A stretch of 64,000 nucleotides of DNA, from the NCBI GenBank assembly GCA_013368445.1, contig JAACJO010000004.1, positions 434,001 to 498,000 of the forward strand, given 5' to 3'. Each line of letters begins with the position of its first letter. Positions within the stretch are counted from its first letter, which is position 1. Both the position numbers and the translations under genes were made by a program. The stretch comes from Leucocoprinus leucothites. Lineage: Eukaryota > Basidiomycota > Agaricomycetes > Agaricales > Agaricaceae. The notes under the pieces were generated by a model. That model made no database searches and was not told the origin of the DNA. It worked only from the letters and a program-made list of their open reading frames with translations. Positions 44,602 to 55,157 of the stretch are shown here, one piece after another.

Positions 44602-47162
44602 ATGGCCTCCGCCTCACCTCACCCATCCGAAGCATCTTTACCAACATTGAACAAACTGGGAGTTTCATCTCTTCCGGAGAACATTGACGCTCTCAAGATA
44701 GCCAGCGAATGGTTCGCTTTGTTCGCAGAAAAGATTACCTCAGGCGATGTCGATGGCATCACGAGCCTCTTGATTCAATCGTCCTTTGACTCCGCTCTAC
44801 CTGAGACTTACGATCAGCCTTCGGTTTATTGGCGGGATCTCTTGGCGCTTACATGGGATTTTCGTTCATTCGAGGGGACAGCTCGGATTCAGAAATTCCT
44901 GACTGATCGACTTCAGAGCGCTAAGATTAGCAAGTTGACTCTGAAAACGACGAATGATGGGGAGGGCTTGGCGCCGGCCTTTGCTCAGCCTTTCCCTGAT
45001 CTTGCGTGGATTATGGCGTTTTTCACATTCGAGACGGATGTTGGGTTGTGTTCCGGAGTGTTTAGGCTTGTTCCTACTTTGGATAAGCAGCAGCAGGTTC
45101 AGTGGAAGGGTCATTCTATTTTCACTAATCTCGAGGAACTGAAGAATTTCCCTGAGAAAGTTGGGAACTTGCGAAACCAAAATTCGGATCATGGGAAGTG
45201 GGAGAACCTTAGGGAGAAGGAAAGGAGTTTTGAGGATTCTGATCCTGCTGTTTTGGTCGTTGGAGGTGGTCAGAGTGGATTAGAGGTTGCGGCTCGATTG
45301 AAGTTGGTTGATGTGCCGACTTTGGTTATTGAGAGGAATGAGAGGATTGGAGATAATTGGAGAAATCGTTATGAGGCTCTTTGTCTTCACGATCCCGTTT
45401 GTGAGTGGGTTTATGACTTTGCACTGGGTTGACTACTGACCCGATGTCTCTAACAGGGTACGACCACATGCCGTATATTCCGTAAGATTTCGTTTTGATG
45501 GAATAACACTCCAGAGTCTAATCTAGACGCCTCAGCTTCCCGCCGAACTGGCCGACTTTCTCTCCTGCTAAGAAGGTAATACAACAGAATGCTCCGAGTT
45601 GTTCTTTCGACTTAAACGCTGTCAATCTAGCTTGCCAACTGGCTCGAGTTCTACGCAGAGGCAATGGAGGTCAACGTGTGGACGTCAGCGAATGTGGAAC
45701 ATATTAAAAGGGATAAATCTACGGGCTTGTTCACAGTCACTGTACAACGTAAGGAAGGTCAACGCGTCTTTACAGTAAGACATGTTATTTTCGCTACGGG
45801 ATTCGCTAGCGGAGGATCGTGGTACACGCCGACATACCCTGGAATGGTAAAACCTTTACTTCGATACTTGGGACATTGGGTATTGATGACTCCCTTAGGA
45901 TAAATTTAAAGGCCAAGTCCTTCATTCTGCGCAACACAAATCAGCAAAAGATCATCTAGGGAAGAAGGTAGTGCTCATTGGATCGTGTACATCCGGTACG
46001 ATGTTTCAGCAGAAAGTTTTGAACTCTGCATCTCTGATTAGTTGAATCGTAAAGCCCACGATCTCGGCGTGGAATACTATGATCATGGAGTGGGTGAGTT
46101 GTAGCCTCCCTTAGCTCACTTGAACTCTGCTTAGTAAATTGATAGATGTCACTATGTACCAACGAGGATCCACTTATGTGATGTCGGTACAGAAAGGCAT
46201 TAGGATCCTTGTCGCTGGTAAGAAGTCACGGAATCTGTATCAATCATGACTCTCACATCGAGACGAGGCTTATTCGATGAGACCGGGCCTCCGACTGTCG
46301 TTGCTGATCGGGTTGCTGCTTCGTTTTCGAATCTTCTGAACATCGGAGTATATTATCGCGTTACATCCGTTGTTGAAGAAGTGGACAAGTGAGTGTAGGC
46401 CTTGTCAGTACGGTTTGTGGATCCTGATAGATTTCCTTTGATAGAGAGACTTTAGATGGACTACGTCGAGTCGGTTTCAGACTGAACAGGGGATACAAGG
46501 ATTCAGGTGTCTTGATGAGTGCATTTACAACTGCCGGAGGCTACTATCTCGGTAAGCCGTATGAATCCATACCTATCCCGGATGTCTCTGATCTTTACTA
46601 CTCGTCATAGATGTCGGAGGAAGCCAATATGTGATTGACGGTAAAATCAAGTTGAAGAACGACTCGAAGCTGGAGAGTTTTACTGAGACTGGATTGAAAT
46701 TTGACGATGGAAGTGAACTTCCCGCGGATGTCGTCGTATTCTGCACTGGGTAAATTGCCCCTCTCTGAACCTCAATGAAAGTTACTGACAATGCCCCACC
46801 CAGCCTTGGAAAGGCTCGCGATGTGGTCGAAAATCTCGTGGACCCCGAGACGTTCAAGGATGTTGGTGAAATCTGGGGCCTGGACGATGAGGGAGAGTTC
46901 AACGGTGTATGGGGTGGCGTGGGGGTACCGAACTTATGGTTCTTGATGGGTAAGAGTCAGACTCGATGAAAGACCTCTTGTGTTTCAAATGGGCTGAATC
47001 CTCGACAGGTAACCTTGCCATATGTCGCTTCTACTCCAAGCGAGTCTCGCTCCGTAAGTCTCGATGGTTGACTTTGTTCATTTTTCGGGAATAACACGAA
47101 ATACAGAAATTAAAGCCATTGAAGAAGGAATTTTCGGCGAAAAGTATAAAGCAAAGGTGTGA
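44602..47162 (+). CDS. Flavin-containing monooxygenase with NTF2-like N-terminal domain, copy 2
   Basis: This same-strand tandem paralogue of the preceding gene begins 228 bp downstream of it. The NTF2-like part has SVYWRDLLALTWDFRSFEG and FFTFETDVGLCSGVFRLVP. The FAD box VLVVGGGQSGLEVAARL lies near residue 220 and ERIGDNWRNRYEALCLHD follows. The NADPH box reads KVVLIGSCTS. Later blocks match copy 1: VGGSQYVIDGKIKLKNDS, ELPADVVVFCTG and GNLAICRFYSKRVSLQIKA, ending IFGEKYKAKV. Many introns lie at the same places as in copy 1, notably before DVGGSQY and after the FCTG block. Substrate is unknown; tandem copies suggest metabolic rather than housekeeping use. Confidence 0.86.
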
Positions 47163-48112
47163 ACAGAACAAGGAGGTGTCAGTTATCGGAACAAATACCC
47201 GGATTTGACGAGCCTAAAATATCCTCTTCATTGTTTTCCTGTCTTCCTACGCCCGGAATATATTCACAAGACCATGTATTCATGGTGAATCAGATATTGG
47301 AATCCAACTCCATTACTCGAGGCTGTGGTTCTCCCTTAGAGGTATTGGCTACTGCTTTTAATGAGCGCTAACGGATGGCTAGTTCTGAGATGAAAATAAA
47401 CAAATAAACCCAGTAGTACAGTAGACGCTTGGCAGTGGCGATCAAGGTGAAGTGCTTGATCAATGGCTGCCTCATCCGGTGAATCTGAAGTACTACAGTA
47501 CCGGCGAGTTGTACCCTCTGTGACACTGAAAATACCAAATTGAATCTACCAACTGTCACGAGTGGTGCTCGATCACCGACTCGGAGTACCCTTGCCTTCG
47601 TCACACGTCAACCCATTGTTTGAGCCACGAGAATTTCAGTATTACATCTGTGTCGATCTCCAGTTTGCCAGCCGTAGTTGCCGAGCATCTGATCACTAGC
47701 GTTGCATTATTGCCACGAAGTTGGCGTGGCTCTTTCCGTAGTCGAAAACAATACATATGGCAAACCCATCATTTCTGCTTTAATGTACTTATTTGTATCA
47801 ATAATGGGCGACAATCACTGTTGCTGCTCATTGATGCTTCTATGTGATGGTAGCACTGCCGCTGTTGACGCACGAGGGCGAGGTCAATGACCTATTTCTG
47901 GCGTGGCTCTGATGACGATTGTCACCCTCGCAAGCCATTGTCATCGCTTTCGCACCCCTCACAGCATTGTACATGCTATGGATGGTCTCAAGAAATACAC
48001 CAACAGAACGGTATAAATGCGAATCAAACTCCTCCTCTGTTACATCAATTCATTGTCCTCTCGTTCATTTAACCTCGTTTCAGGCTTTGAGCTTTCGCTG
48101 TCCTCAGTCACC
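47163..48112. other. Intergenic region, nothing recognised
   Basis: About 950 bp between the second monooxygenase and a small proline-rich gene. It has a hydrophobic frame near 47919 without an ATG. No gene is supported. Confidence 0.38.
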
Positions 48113-48425
48113 ATGTCTTCTAGGCCAAAAGAATTCGAGTAAGTCAATGCATAAATCTCGTTTAAGTCCTCGACTTGACTGTTGCTTTTTTTCTCGTAAT
48201 TTCTCCAGCCCTAGCATCCCAGCCCCTCCTATGTCACCCATTCAACCCAACTTCCCGCCGATAACATTTCCTCCTCCAAAAAACATAAGTTCAAATGCTA
48301 ATACCAATCCACCTAAAGCACCCAGAGCTGCGACTAATCGAGGTCAGGGAGGAATGAACATCGTGAGCCTTGTATACGCCACACAGAAAATGAATCTGTC
48401 AAAGTCGAGTGAAAACACGAAGTAG
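48113..48425 (+). CDS. Small proline-rich hypothetical protein
   Basis: Two exons (48113-48138 and 48209-48425) sum to 243 nt and give 80 residues. The start has a good context (TCACCATGTCT) and the 70-bp intron has GTAAGT and TTCTCCAG ends. The first exon gives only MSSRPKEFD, with the last codon split by the intron. The protein is Pro/Asn-rich (PPMSPIQPNFPPITFPPP) and ends with VSLVYATQKMNLSKSSENTK. The C-terminal part around GGMNIVSLVYATQK may be a conserved patch. No signal peptide or known domain is seen; it could be a disordered regulator. Confidence 0.55.
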
Positions 48426-49983
48426 CCACTAGAGAATGTGCTAGCAAATGCGCGTACCGGTGACGATATGTAGATTTTTGTACAAACATATCTTAATACG
48501 AAAACTATTATTACTTGATGTTTTATTAGCCATGGCTTGAGTTTGTATTTCCTGAACTCCTCGCTGCGAACTCATTCTAGGAGTCTAGTGCGACTGGTCC
48601 AGAGAAAGCTTATTAAAAAACTCAAGTACTGAGTTTAGTACTTCGTCGTCGTGGTATCCCCGGTCGAGTTTAGGTGCTTGTATTGTGGCTGGGGTATTCG
48701 TCGAGCAACAGTTTCTTATGTGGCCTGTGATCGTTTAGAGGTAATGGGAGTCGTGCGACATCAAACGCCCATGGCTCTGTTTGATCATTAATGCATTGTT
48801 TGCGCGAATCTGACAGAGGCTAGTGGTGGGTAGTACCTGTCTGCGGGGCTCCGAACACAGAGGGGAAGGGAGGGGGGATTCTATCAGGCTGTCTTGGGCA
48901 CTCGACCAGTGGTCATTTCGGACTTGGTCGAGCTAGAAGCACGCGAAGCACGACGTAAGAGGAGGGGCTAGGGAGATTCGCTGTTGCAAATGTCCCATTT
49001 GTCAATATCCGTCAAGGCAATGACTGTGATTCCCCAAGCAAATTATTGAGTAGAACTCTGGATCTGTTCTTGACCACTGCCAGTGTCACTGCCCCTATGC
49101 GACCAAGATATCAATCGACCGCATTTCGACTGATATTAGAAGGGGTGAGATTAGTAGGTTGGGGGGTAACCACTTTTTCCGAGGGTCGAAGAGATATTAA
49201 ATCAGGTGGAGGGGCCTTCAGGAAGATATCTGATTTCTTCGGTGTTACACTTGACTACACTCGAGCATATCTTGATTGCTGAACAGGATCGACGACACAC
49301 GTGATTATCCGCAATTGGAAAGCCGAAAATCGTGTAGAGCATACTGAATGGACACACCAAGATTCAAACGTTCACCGTCTTCCGCAGCCACATCTCGCAG
49401 TTTCTCATCGTCGCCTGGATGCTCATCCATGTGCGTGAAGTTTCATATAACACATTCCAGACGCGCAAGAGAAAAAATCAACGAGGACACGTGAAATTTC
49501 CTTACACTTCTCTGGTGAGTCTCGTCCTGAAGTCTCGGAACCCCTTTCTCAACATACCGTTTTCGGGCGAAGACAGCGATCATATGGAGATCACAGCGCT
49601 TGGCACAAGTATACCTTCTAGGTGTGGTCCAGCCTCTTACCTCGACCGTTTTGTGTATTCATTACTTCATTAAGCAGTCGATTAAATCATGGCATAAGGG
49701 CCTATCTTCCTTTCCTCAGGAGTTAAAGCAGGTTCTTAGAGCAAACAGGGCATCGCTTCTGTTCAGTGAGCTCTACAACGGGCGTAAAGTGACACCTGGC
49801 TAGCCACACGCCAATCTAGACTGAATGAAACAGATGCCAGGCTAGGACTCGGAGTGGAGCAGATGGCCCACGAGATATGTCACCCCTAAACAGACCCAAT
49901 AACTGTGGTCACTTTTTAGCAAGGAACATTTTGCTGCCCTGCTCATATACACCTTTCTCGTCCCTCGCCTCCGTACATAGAGC
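48426..49983. other. Intergenic region, nothing recognised
   Basis: This 1.6 kb upstream of the third F-box gene has frames up to about 85 codons on either strand, none with a motif. A CTCGTCCCTCGCCTCC pyrimidine-rich leader directly precedes the F-box start. Confidence 0.4.
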
Positions 49984-51537
49984 ATGGTGACAGGGAGTCT
50001 TGCCACTTGGTCGGATCTCCCACCCGAACTCCTTGAAGAGGTCCTCATTTATCTTGACCCACGTTCCCTGCTCACCTTGGGCAAGCTTAATCACTATCTG
50101 AACCACCTGGCGCTGGAGACTTTCTTCGGCTATAGTCTCTATCACATTCATCGGAAAATGCTAGTTCCACCCTTCCCACACGACGAAGACTTGCTGCTCA
50201 GCGGGTTTTATCTTGCGCTTTGGTTGAATCATGTCACCGAACTCGAACAGAGCATCTATGGTGACGTATATCAATCGATCCGGCAATTTCGCAAACTTAT
50301 CTCGTTCGTCAAACGACTTCATTCTATGAAGTCCTTGAAATTGCGTATCTTGATCAGTCCTCCCTGCTGGGGATGGCGAGATTATAGGGTAGAAGGCGAG
50401 AAATTGATTGCAGAGCTACACGAGCTCGTGGATGTGGCTATGACAAAGGGTTGTGAGACGTTGCAGATTGAGGGAAACTCTCTTCCGCATTGCAGGCTAT
50501 CTGCATCTGGGATTCGAGCGCTGCGATCGCCAGACCCGGTTACGGTCAGGATGTGGAAGTGGATGAAAGGACGTATGTCGCTTCCCTGCATTTCAACACC
50601 CCTTGAGTTCTCGTCATCGCCCACCTCACAAGATGCCAAACGCTTGTCCAGTGCATCTATAACTTCGGATTCCCACATCACCGACTGCGTATTATCAAGA
50701 CCCGCGCTCCTTGGTGCCAGGGCCCTTCCATATATCGCCAAGTTGTTGAGGCGAAATGCCGAGACAATCACTCATCTCGAGATGAATTGCTTTGGCTTAA
50801 CCCGCAGCTGGTGGAAAGCAAGAGCTTTATCACTCGCCCTTTTCGATGGAATACACCTCCCACACCTCTCCAAATTAATCCTACATATCCAGGTCTCGAC
50901 AATATCTACCGGCAGCTTTGCTTGGTTTTTGTCTCGCCATCCCGAGATAACAACCCTTGAGATACATGATCCATCTACCCTTCCGGATGAGACCTCTATA
51001 ATTCTTACCAGGCACCAACCCCCGTTCAGCCTCCCAAATTTGAGGAGCCTTCGCGTACCAGCTCGAGTCGCTGAGTGGCTCTTGGCCAAGATGACGAACC
51101 CGAGCATTGATCTACAGTCATTAGAAATATATGCTCGTCGATATCCAGATGGTCTTGCGAAGCTGGGAGACGCCATCCGCGAGCTCAGGCATCGGAAGGG
51201 ACGCATTCAAATTCTAACACTTGATGCGAATTGGTGGAAGTACGGCAATGAACTTATGGAGGAGGACAAGGATGATTTGGGAAAGCAGGACGATTCATCC
51301 ACTTTGCGCGTTCACAGGGTGGTCTTTGCCTTCCAGTATTCCCCTTTTTGGATGTCAACATGTCCTATGAGGCTTTCTGGTGGATTAACGCATGTAATGC
51401 GGTTGTTTCCGATGGTAAAAGAACTGGAAATGAGGTCAAACAACTCCAGTATGGAGATATTTGAGGGAGCTGGAGAGGTGAAGAAGAAGATTATGGAACA
51501 TTGCCCTACTTTATGTGTATTGTCGGTCCAATGTTAA
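49984..51537 (+). CDS. F-box protein, copy 3 (diverged)
   Basis: An intronless gene for 517 residues. The F-box lies at residues 9-50 (TWSDLPPELLEEVLIYLD, then SLLTLGKLNHYLNHLALETFF). The ALETFF end resembles ALEKFF and ALEQFF of the two F-box genes at 31-34.5 kb, and the absence of introns is shared. Leu-rich segments follow, such as LHSMKSLKLRILI, LSKLILHIQV and ITTLEIHD, and the end reads HCPTLCVLSVQC, parallel to YCPKLESF in the others. Likely function is substrate recognition in an SCF ubiquitin ligase. Substrate is unknown. Confidence 0.82.
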   Translation: MVTGSLATWSDLPPELLEEVLIYLDPRSLLTLGKLNHYLNHLALETFFGYSLYHIHRKMLVPPFPHDEDLLLSGFYLALWLNHVTELEQSIYGDVYQSIRQFRKLISFVKRLHSMKSLKLRILISPPCWGWRDYRVEGEKLIAELHELVDVAMTKGCETLQIEGNSLPHCRLSASGIRALRSPDPVTVRMWKWMKGRMSLPCISTPLEFSSSPTSQDAKRLSSASITSDSHITDCVLSRPALLGARALPYIAKLLRRNAETITHLEMNCFGLTRSWWKARALSLALFDGIHLPHLSKLILHIQVSTISTGSFAWFLSRHPEITTLEIHDPSTLPDETSIILTRHQPPFSLPNLRSLRVPARVAEWLLAKMTNPSIDLQSLEIYARRYPDGLAKLGDAIRELRHRKGRIQILTLDANWWKYGNELMEEDKDDLGKQDDSSTLRVHRVVFAFQYSPFWMSTCPMRLSGGLTHVMRLFPMVKELEMRSNNSSMEIFEGAGEVKKKIMEHCPTLCVLSVQC

Positions 51538-53529
51538 GCTTTGAAGCGCTTCACCAAACCCTTCGTGTTGTCATTGCTCTTAGTGATAGCTTGGTGTCAG
51601 GATATTGCGAATTTTTGGTCTCGACTCTCACGTCAACTTCCTATCACAAAATCAAGAACAAGCTGGCCTATCAGACAGCTCGTCAGGGCTCATCTCTTCC
51701 ATCTTGTTGTTCGGATCTATCCACGCCCCGAGCTCATCGGTCGCGACCTTAGGCACTCAACTCCTGCTGCGGGATAACTGCGAGGATACCTTAATTCCCT
51801 ATCTCATATCACTTTTCTCAGATGATGTGTTTTGGAAGCTGTATGCGTCAAGAACCAAGATGAACACACGATTGTATACGTTCTCGATGGAAAAAGTAAC
51901 CAATGGCAGAACGTCAACTATGCATCTGTGACTCATCAGTCGTCCTCGGCCTCCCTGGGGAAACTCGTGTGCAGAGGCTGGTTTCGGCTCATCGTAATTG
52001 CTCTGGACAATACGGGCTCAGCCAGCCGCGTGCTGCGCAAAGCCCGAGAACGACCCGAAGACAACTGAACGATGCCTATTCAATGCGGGCTTGACCGCCC
52101 GTAAGTAAAATTCCTGTATTTCAGTTTTGAACCATGAACGAGGAAACGGCCGCGAAAATATATCCGATAGCGACCACGGCACGGTTTGTCTTTCCTGATT
52201 TTGCGGCTTAACTGAATTGAGATTCGGCAAGAGTCTTCGGTGTTGAGGAGGATCGTTATCATGACCACCCATACAGCTCATTTTAGACCAATAATACTGG
52301 GAAAGCTGCAGAATATTTTCTCCCTTACTTTAATCGCAGTTTAATCGTGAGATGGAGACAGTAGTATGTGGAGTGTGGGCTTTTTTTATTCAGGAACATG
52401 CTATGCTCGCTAATGAAAAAACTGTTTACAATCACCAATATATTATTGAAAGGCGCCTTCAAGTTTCACTTTCACGTTGACATCGAGCAGTGTGCTATTA
52501 TGGCCTGAATAATTGTTTCAATTCCAAAGCAGGGGCTCGACCACGAGATTTCAGCCTTCGCTGGACATGACGAAAGCGCTACATAACTCTCATGTTCAGG
52601 TATTGCATCGAATTAAGGGGTTCTTCGTACTGACCAAGGTAACAAAGGGTGATACGCAAACTTGAACGTGCCTATGACCTTCGTCAGTTTAAGGCACTGG
52701 AAATTCCACATTCGACCCGACCAAACCGATACATGATCTCACTATTGAAATCTGCTCAGATAACATCTCAACAACAAAGGATGATTTATACACTGTTCTA
52801 ACTTCCATTACTATTAAATTCGATACTTCGAGACTTACGAGGGCGTGTGGGAAAATTTCAATGACTAGTTTTCCTCTTTGTCTGGATTATATTCTCAGCT
52901 CCGGCTACTTCGCTGTGGATATACTTCGTGCAGGGACTCAGATGTGTTGAGCGGGGAATATGGCCGCGCTGAACCCCTCCGAAGCGAATTGTTTTGTCGC
53001 CTTGGAAGCGAAATGCCAGGGGTGATTCTTTCTCTCGACTGGTCATCAAGCGCCGTGTGATGCAGCCAGCCCTTCGAGACCGGCATCTCAATATATTAGA
53101 TGGCAGACCACATGGAGCATGTGAACGGAAAGTTTCACTGATGAATCATTCGTCACGTTTGAATTTGATTTTCTCCAACAACTTTGTGTGCTGGCGCCGG
53201 CGCTGGAGCGACTCCTTCGACTATCCACAGTGGCTCTCGCGGAGTGAATTCCTGTGCTCAAAAAAGAATTCTTTCGTCGGACAACGCTATAGATCCATCA
53301 AATTTAACGTCTTACCTGTCTAAGGGTGATCTGCGTATACCATCAGGGTGATAGTTCCTTTCATGCTGAGATTTTGGCCAAATCTCCACATCATGCTTTC
53401 GTTACCTTCTGCTGTGGAGCTGACGAAGATGGACTATTTTGGTGACTGTCATAAATCCATGTGGGGCCGGGGGTATTTTTCCTCAAGACGGTCTCCAAGG
53501 CCGCTCTATGGACAGGCTGCTTCTCAAGG
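51538..53529. other. Intergenic region, no supported gene
   Basis: Two kilobases with short frames only. A plus-strand frame at 51832-52068 reads somewhat like coding sequence (HTIVYVLDGKSNQWQNV) but has no start context, introns or family. It may be a relic. Confidence 0.35.
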
Positions 53530-53537
53530 TATAAAAG
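53530..53537 (+). promoter_or_regulatory. TATA-like element of lectin gene
   Basis: TATAAAAG lies about 100 bp before the start codon at 53635. Confidence 0.5.
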
Positions 53538-53634
53538 GCCATGGCATTCAAGTAAAGAATTCAAGACTCGGAATTTCTGGGCAACTTCTACTTCCATATC
53601 TTGTACCTCTGTTAATCTGACCTTCTTTTACAAC

Positions 53635-54647
53635 ATGATTTCCTGGAACTTGATCTCCTTGGCTCTTGCCGCCTCTTTGGTTCAGACTGTTAGCTCTGCA
53701 GGTAAGCAACCGCTATTGGACTTCCTCAATTAGAACTCAGCTCAAGGATGCCACTTCAGCTGTTCCTTCATCTTCGGCCGTCTCGAGCGTAGTCGTCCCC
53801 ACGAGTTCTACTGTAACCGTCTCCGAGCCTACCACAGTCACGGTCCTCCCCACTACTATTGCGTCTAGCACAGCTGTTCCCACTACTACTACAGCTCCGG
53901 GAACCACTTCCGCTCCTTCTACCACTACGTTGGTCCCAAGTACCACCGTCCCGATTACCTCGGAGCCTCCTACTTCTACTCCGGTACCTTCATCGTTCCT
54001 TCTCCACCCCAACGGGAACACCAATAAGTGTCTTGATGTTCGCGGCGCCATCCTTCAGAACGGGACTCCGGTTCAGATGTATGTATTCTCTGCATCAAAC
54101 GAGTACAAAGCTAAAATATGATTTTGCACTAGTTTCGACTGTAATGGTACCCCTGCTCAAAACTGGGTCATTGCTCCTGGCCAGGGACACGTCCAACTTG
54201 CTGGGACTGGATTCTGTCTCGATGCTGGCGCAAATCCTGCTAATGGCGTTGGGATGAAGATCTGGAACTGCTTCGACAACCTTCCTGCTCAGGATTGGTT
54301 CTACACTACCGACGACAGGATTGCCCTGGCCAATCAAGGTATGATACTGGTCGGACCTTTTCTCTCCAAAATCAGGTCTCTGACTATAGTTCAAAGGTTT
54401 CTGCCTTGACCTCACCAACGGCAGCACCGCCAATGCTAACCAAGTGCAAATCTGGAAGTGCACTGACAACGATATCTTCCAGGTCTGGACTACTAGCCCT
54501 GGAGCTCCGATCAGCACCATTTCTTCTGCTCCTCCCCCCACCACCTCGACCAGCGCATCGCCCAGCACCTCAACCGCGGCCCCAATCACCTCCTCAACCA
54601 CCGCCGCAGTCACCAGCAGCCTCATCCTCCCTTCAACTTCAGCGTAG
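53635..54647 (+). CDS. Secreted ricin-B-type (beta-trefoil) lectin with Ser/Thr-rich stalk
   Basis: Four exons (53635-53701, 53760-54078, 54133-54338, 54397-54647) sum to 843 nt and give 280 residues. A signal peptide (MISWNLISLALAASLVQ) is followed by a Ser/Thr/Val/Pro-rich stalk of about 85 residues, likely O-glycosylated. A carbohydrate-binding beta-trefoil follows. Its three repeats carry CLDVRGAILQNGTPVQI with AQNW, FCLDAGANPANG with AQDW and FCLDLTNGSTANANQVQIW with FQVW, the QxW signatures of the family. A second Ser/Thr/Pro-rich tail ends the protein; it is not clearly a GPI signal. No catalytic chain is attached, so it is a lectin module only. Its role, in cell wall binding or in defence, is inferred. 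Confidence 0.86.
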
Positions 54648-55157
54648 ATGGTGCGCGGTCCGTACATCAACCTGCTCTAGTCCCTAGATACCCACCCGAT
54701 TCTTCCTTACATAGGGATAGAGATTTCGCTAGTAGTAGCCTCCGGACAATGAACAATTAAACAGTTAATATTTGCTTGCTCGTTATCTGTTGGATAGTTG
54801 ACTAAGCAGATTTCGGCGTTATAGAGAGAAAACGTAAATATCATATTTTTAAGACCGCATAGCGCTTGAAGGTGGCAGTGATCTAAAGTGCAAGTTTGCC
54901 CGGCTCAGGTGCCTCGCATCATGAAAGCATTCACAAAAGTAAATAAAAAATTCAAAGAACTTGCACTGTGTCGCTCGAAAACCAGAACCGAGTCAAATCA
55001 AAATTTCTGAGGCATGGTTCTCCTCCCAGGTGGTCGCGGAGGTACCGAAGATGAGGATTTTTTACCACCCAATCTTAGGCTTATTATCCCAGCTTTATTG
55101 GGTTTCTTCGTCAAAACATCCCTGCTCACGGCCTTCCTCTTCATTGATAGATTTCCC
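54648..55157. other. Intergenic convergent region
   Basis: About 500 bp between the lectin gene 3' end and the 3' end of a minus-strand gene. Nothing is recognised. Confidence 0.4.

Noticed and set aside
14694..47162. A biosynthetic gene cluster
   Set aside because: Monooxygenases, hydrolases and an esterase are near one another, but no backbone synthase, transporter or pathway regulator is present, and housekeeping genes are interleaved.
51832..52068. A frame reading VYVLDGKSNQWQNV
   Set aside because: It has no start codon in good context, no introns and no recognised domain. It may be a relic but cannot be supported.
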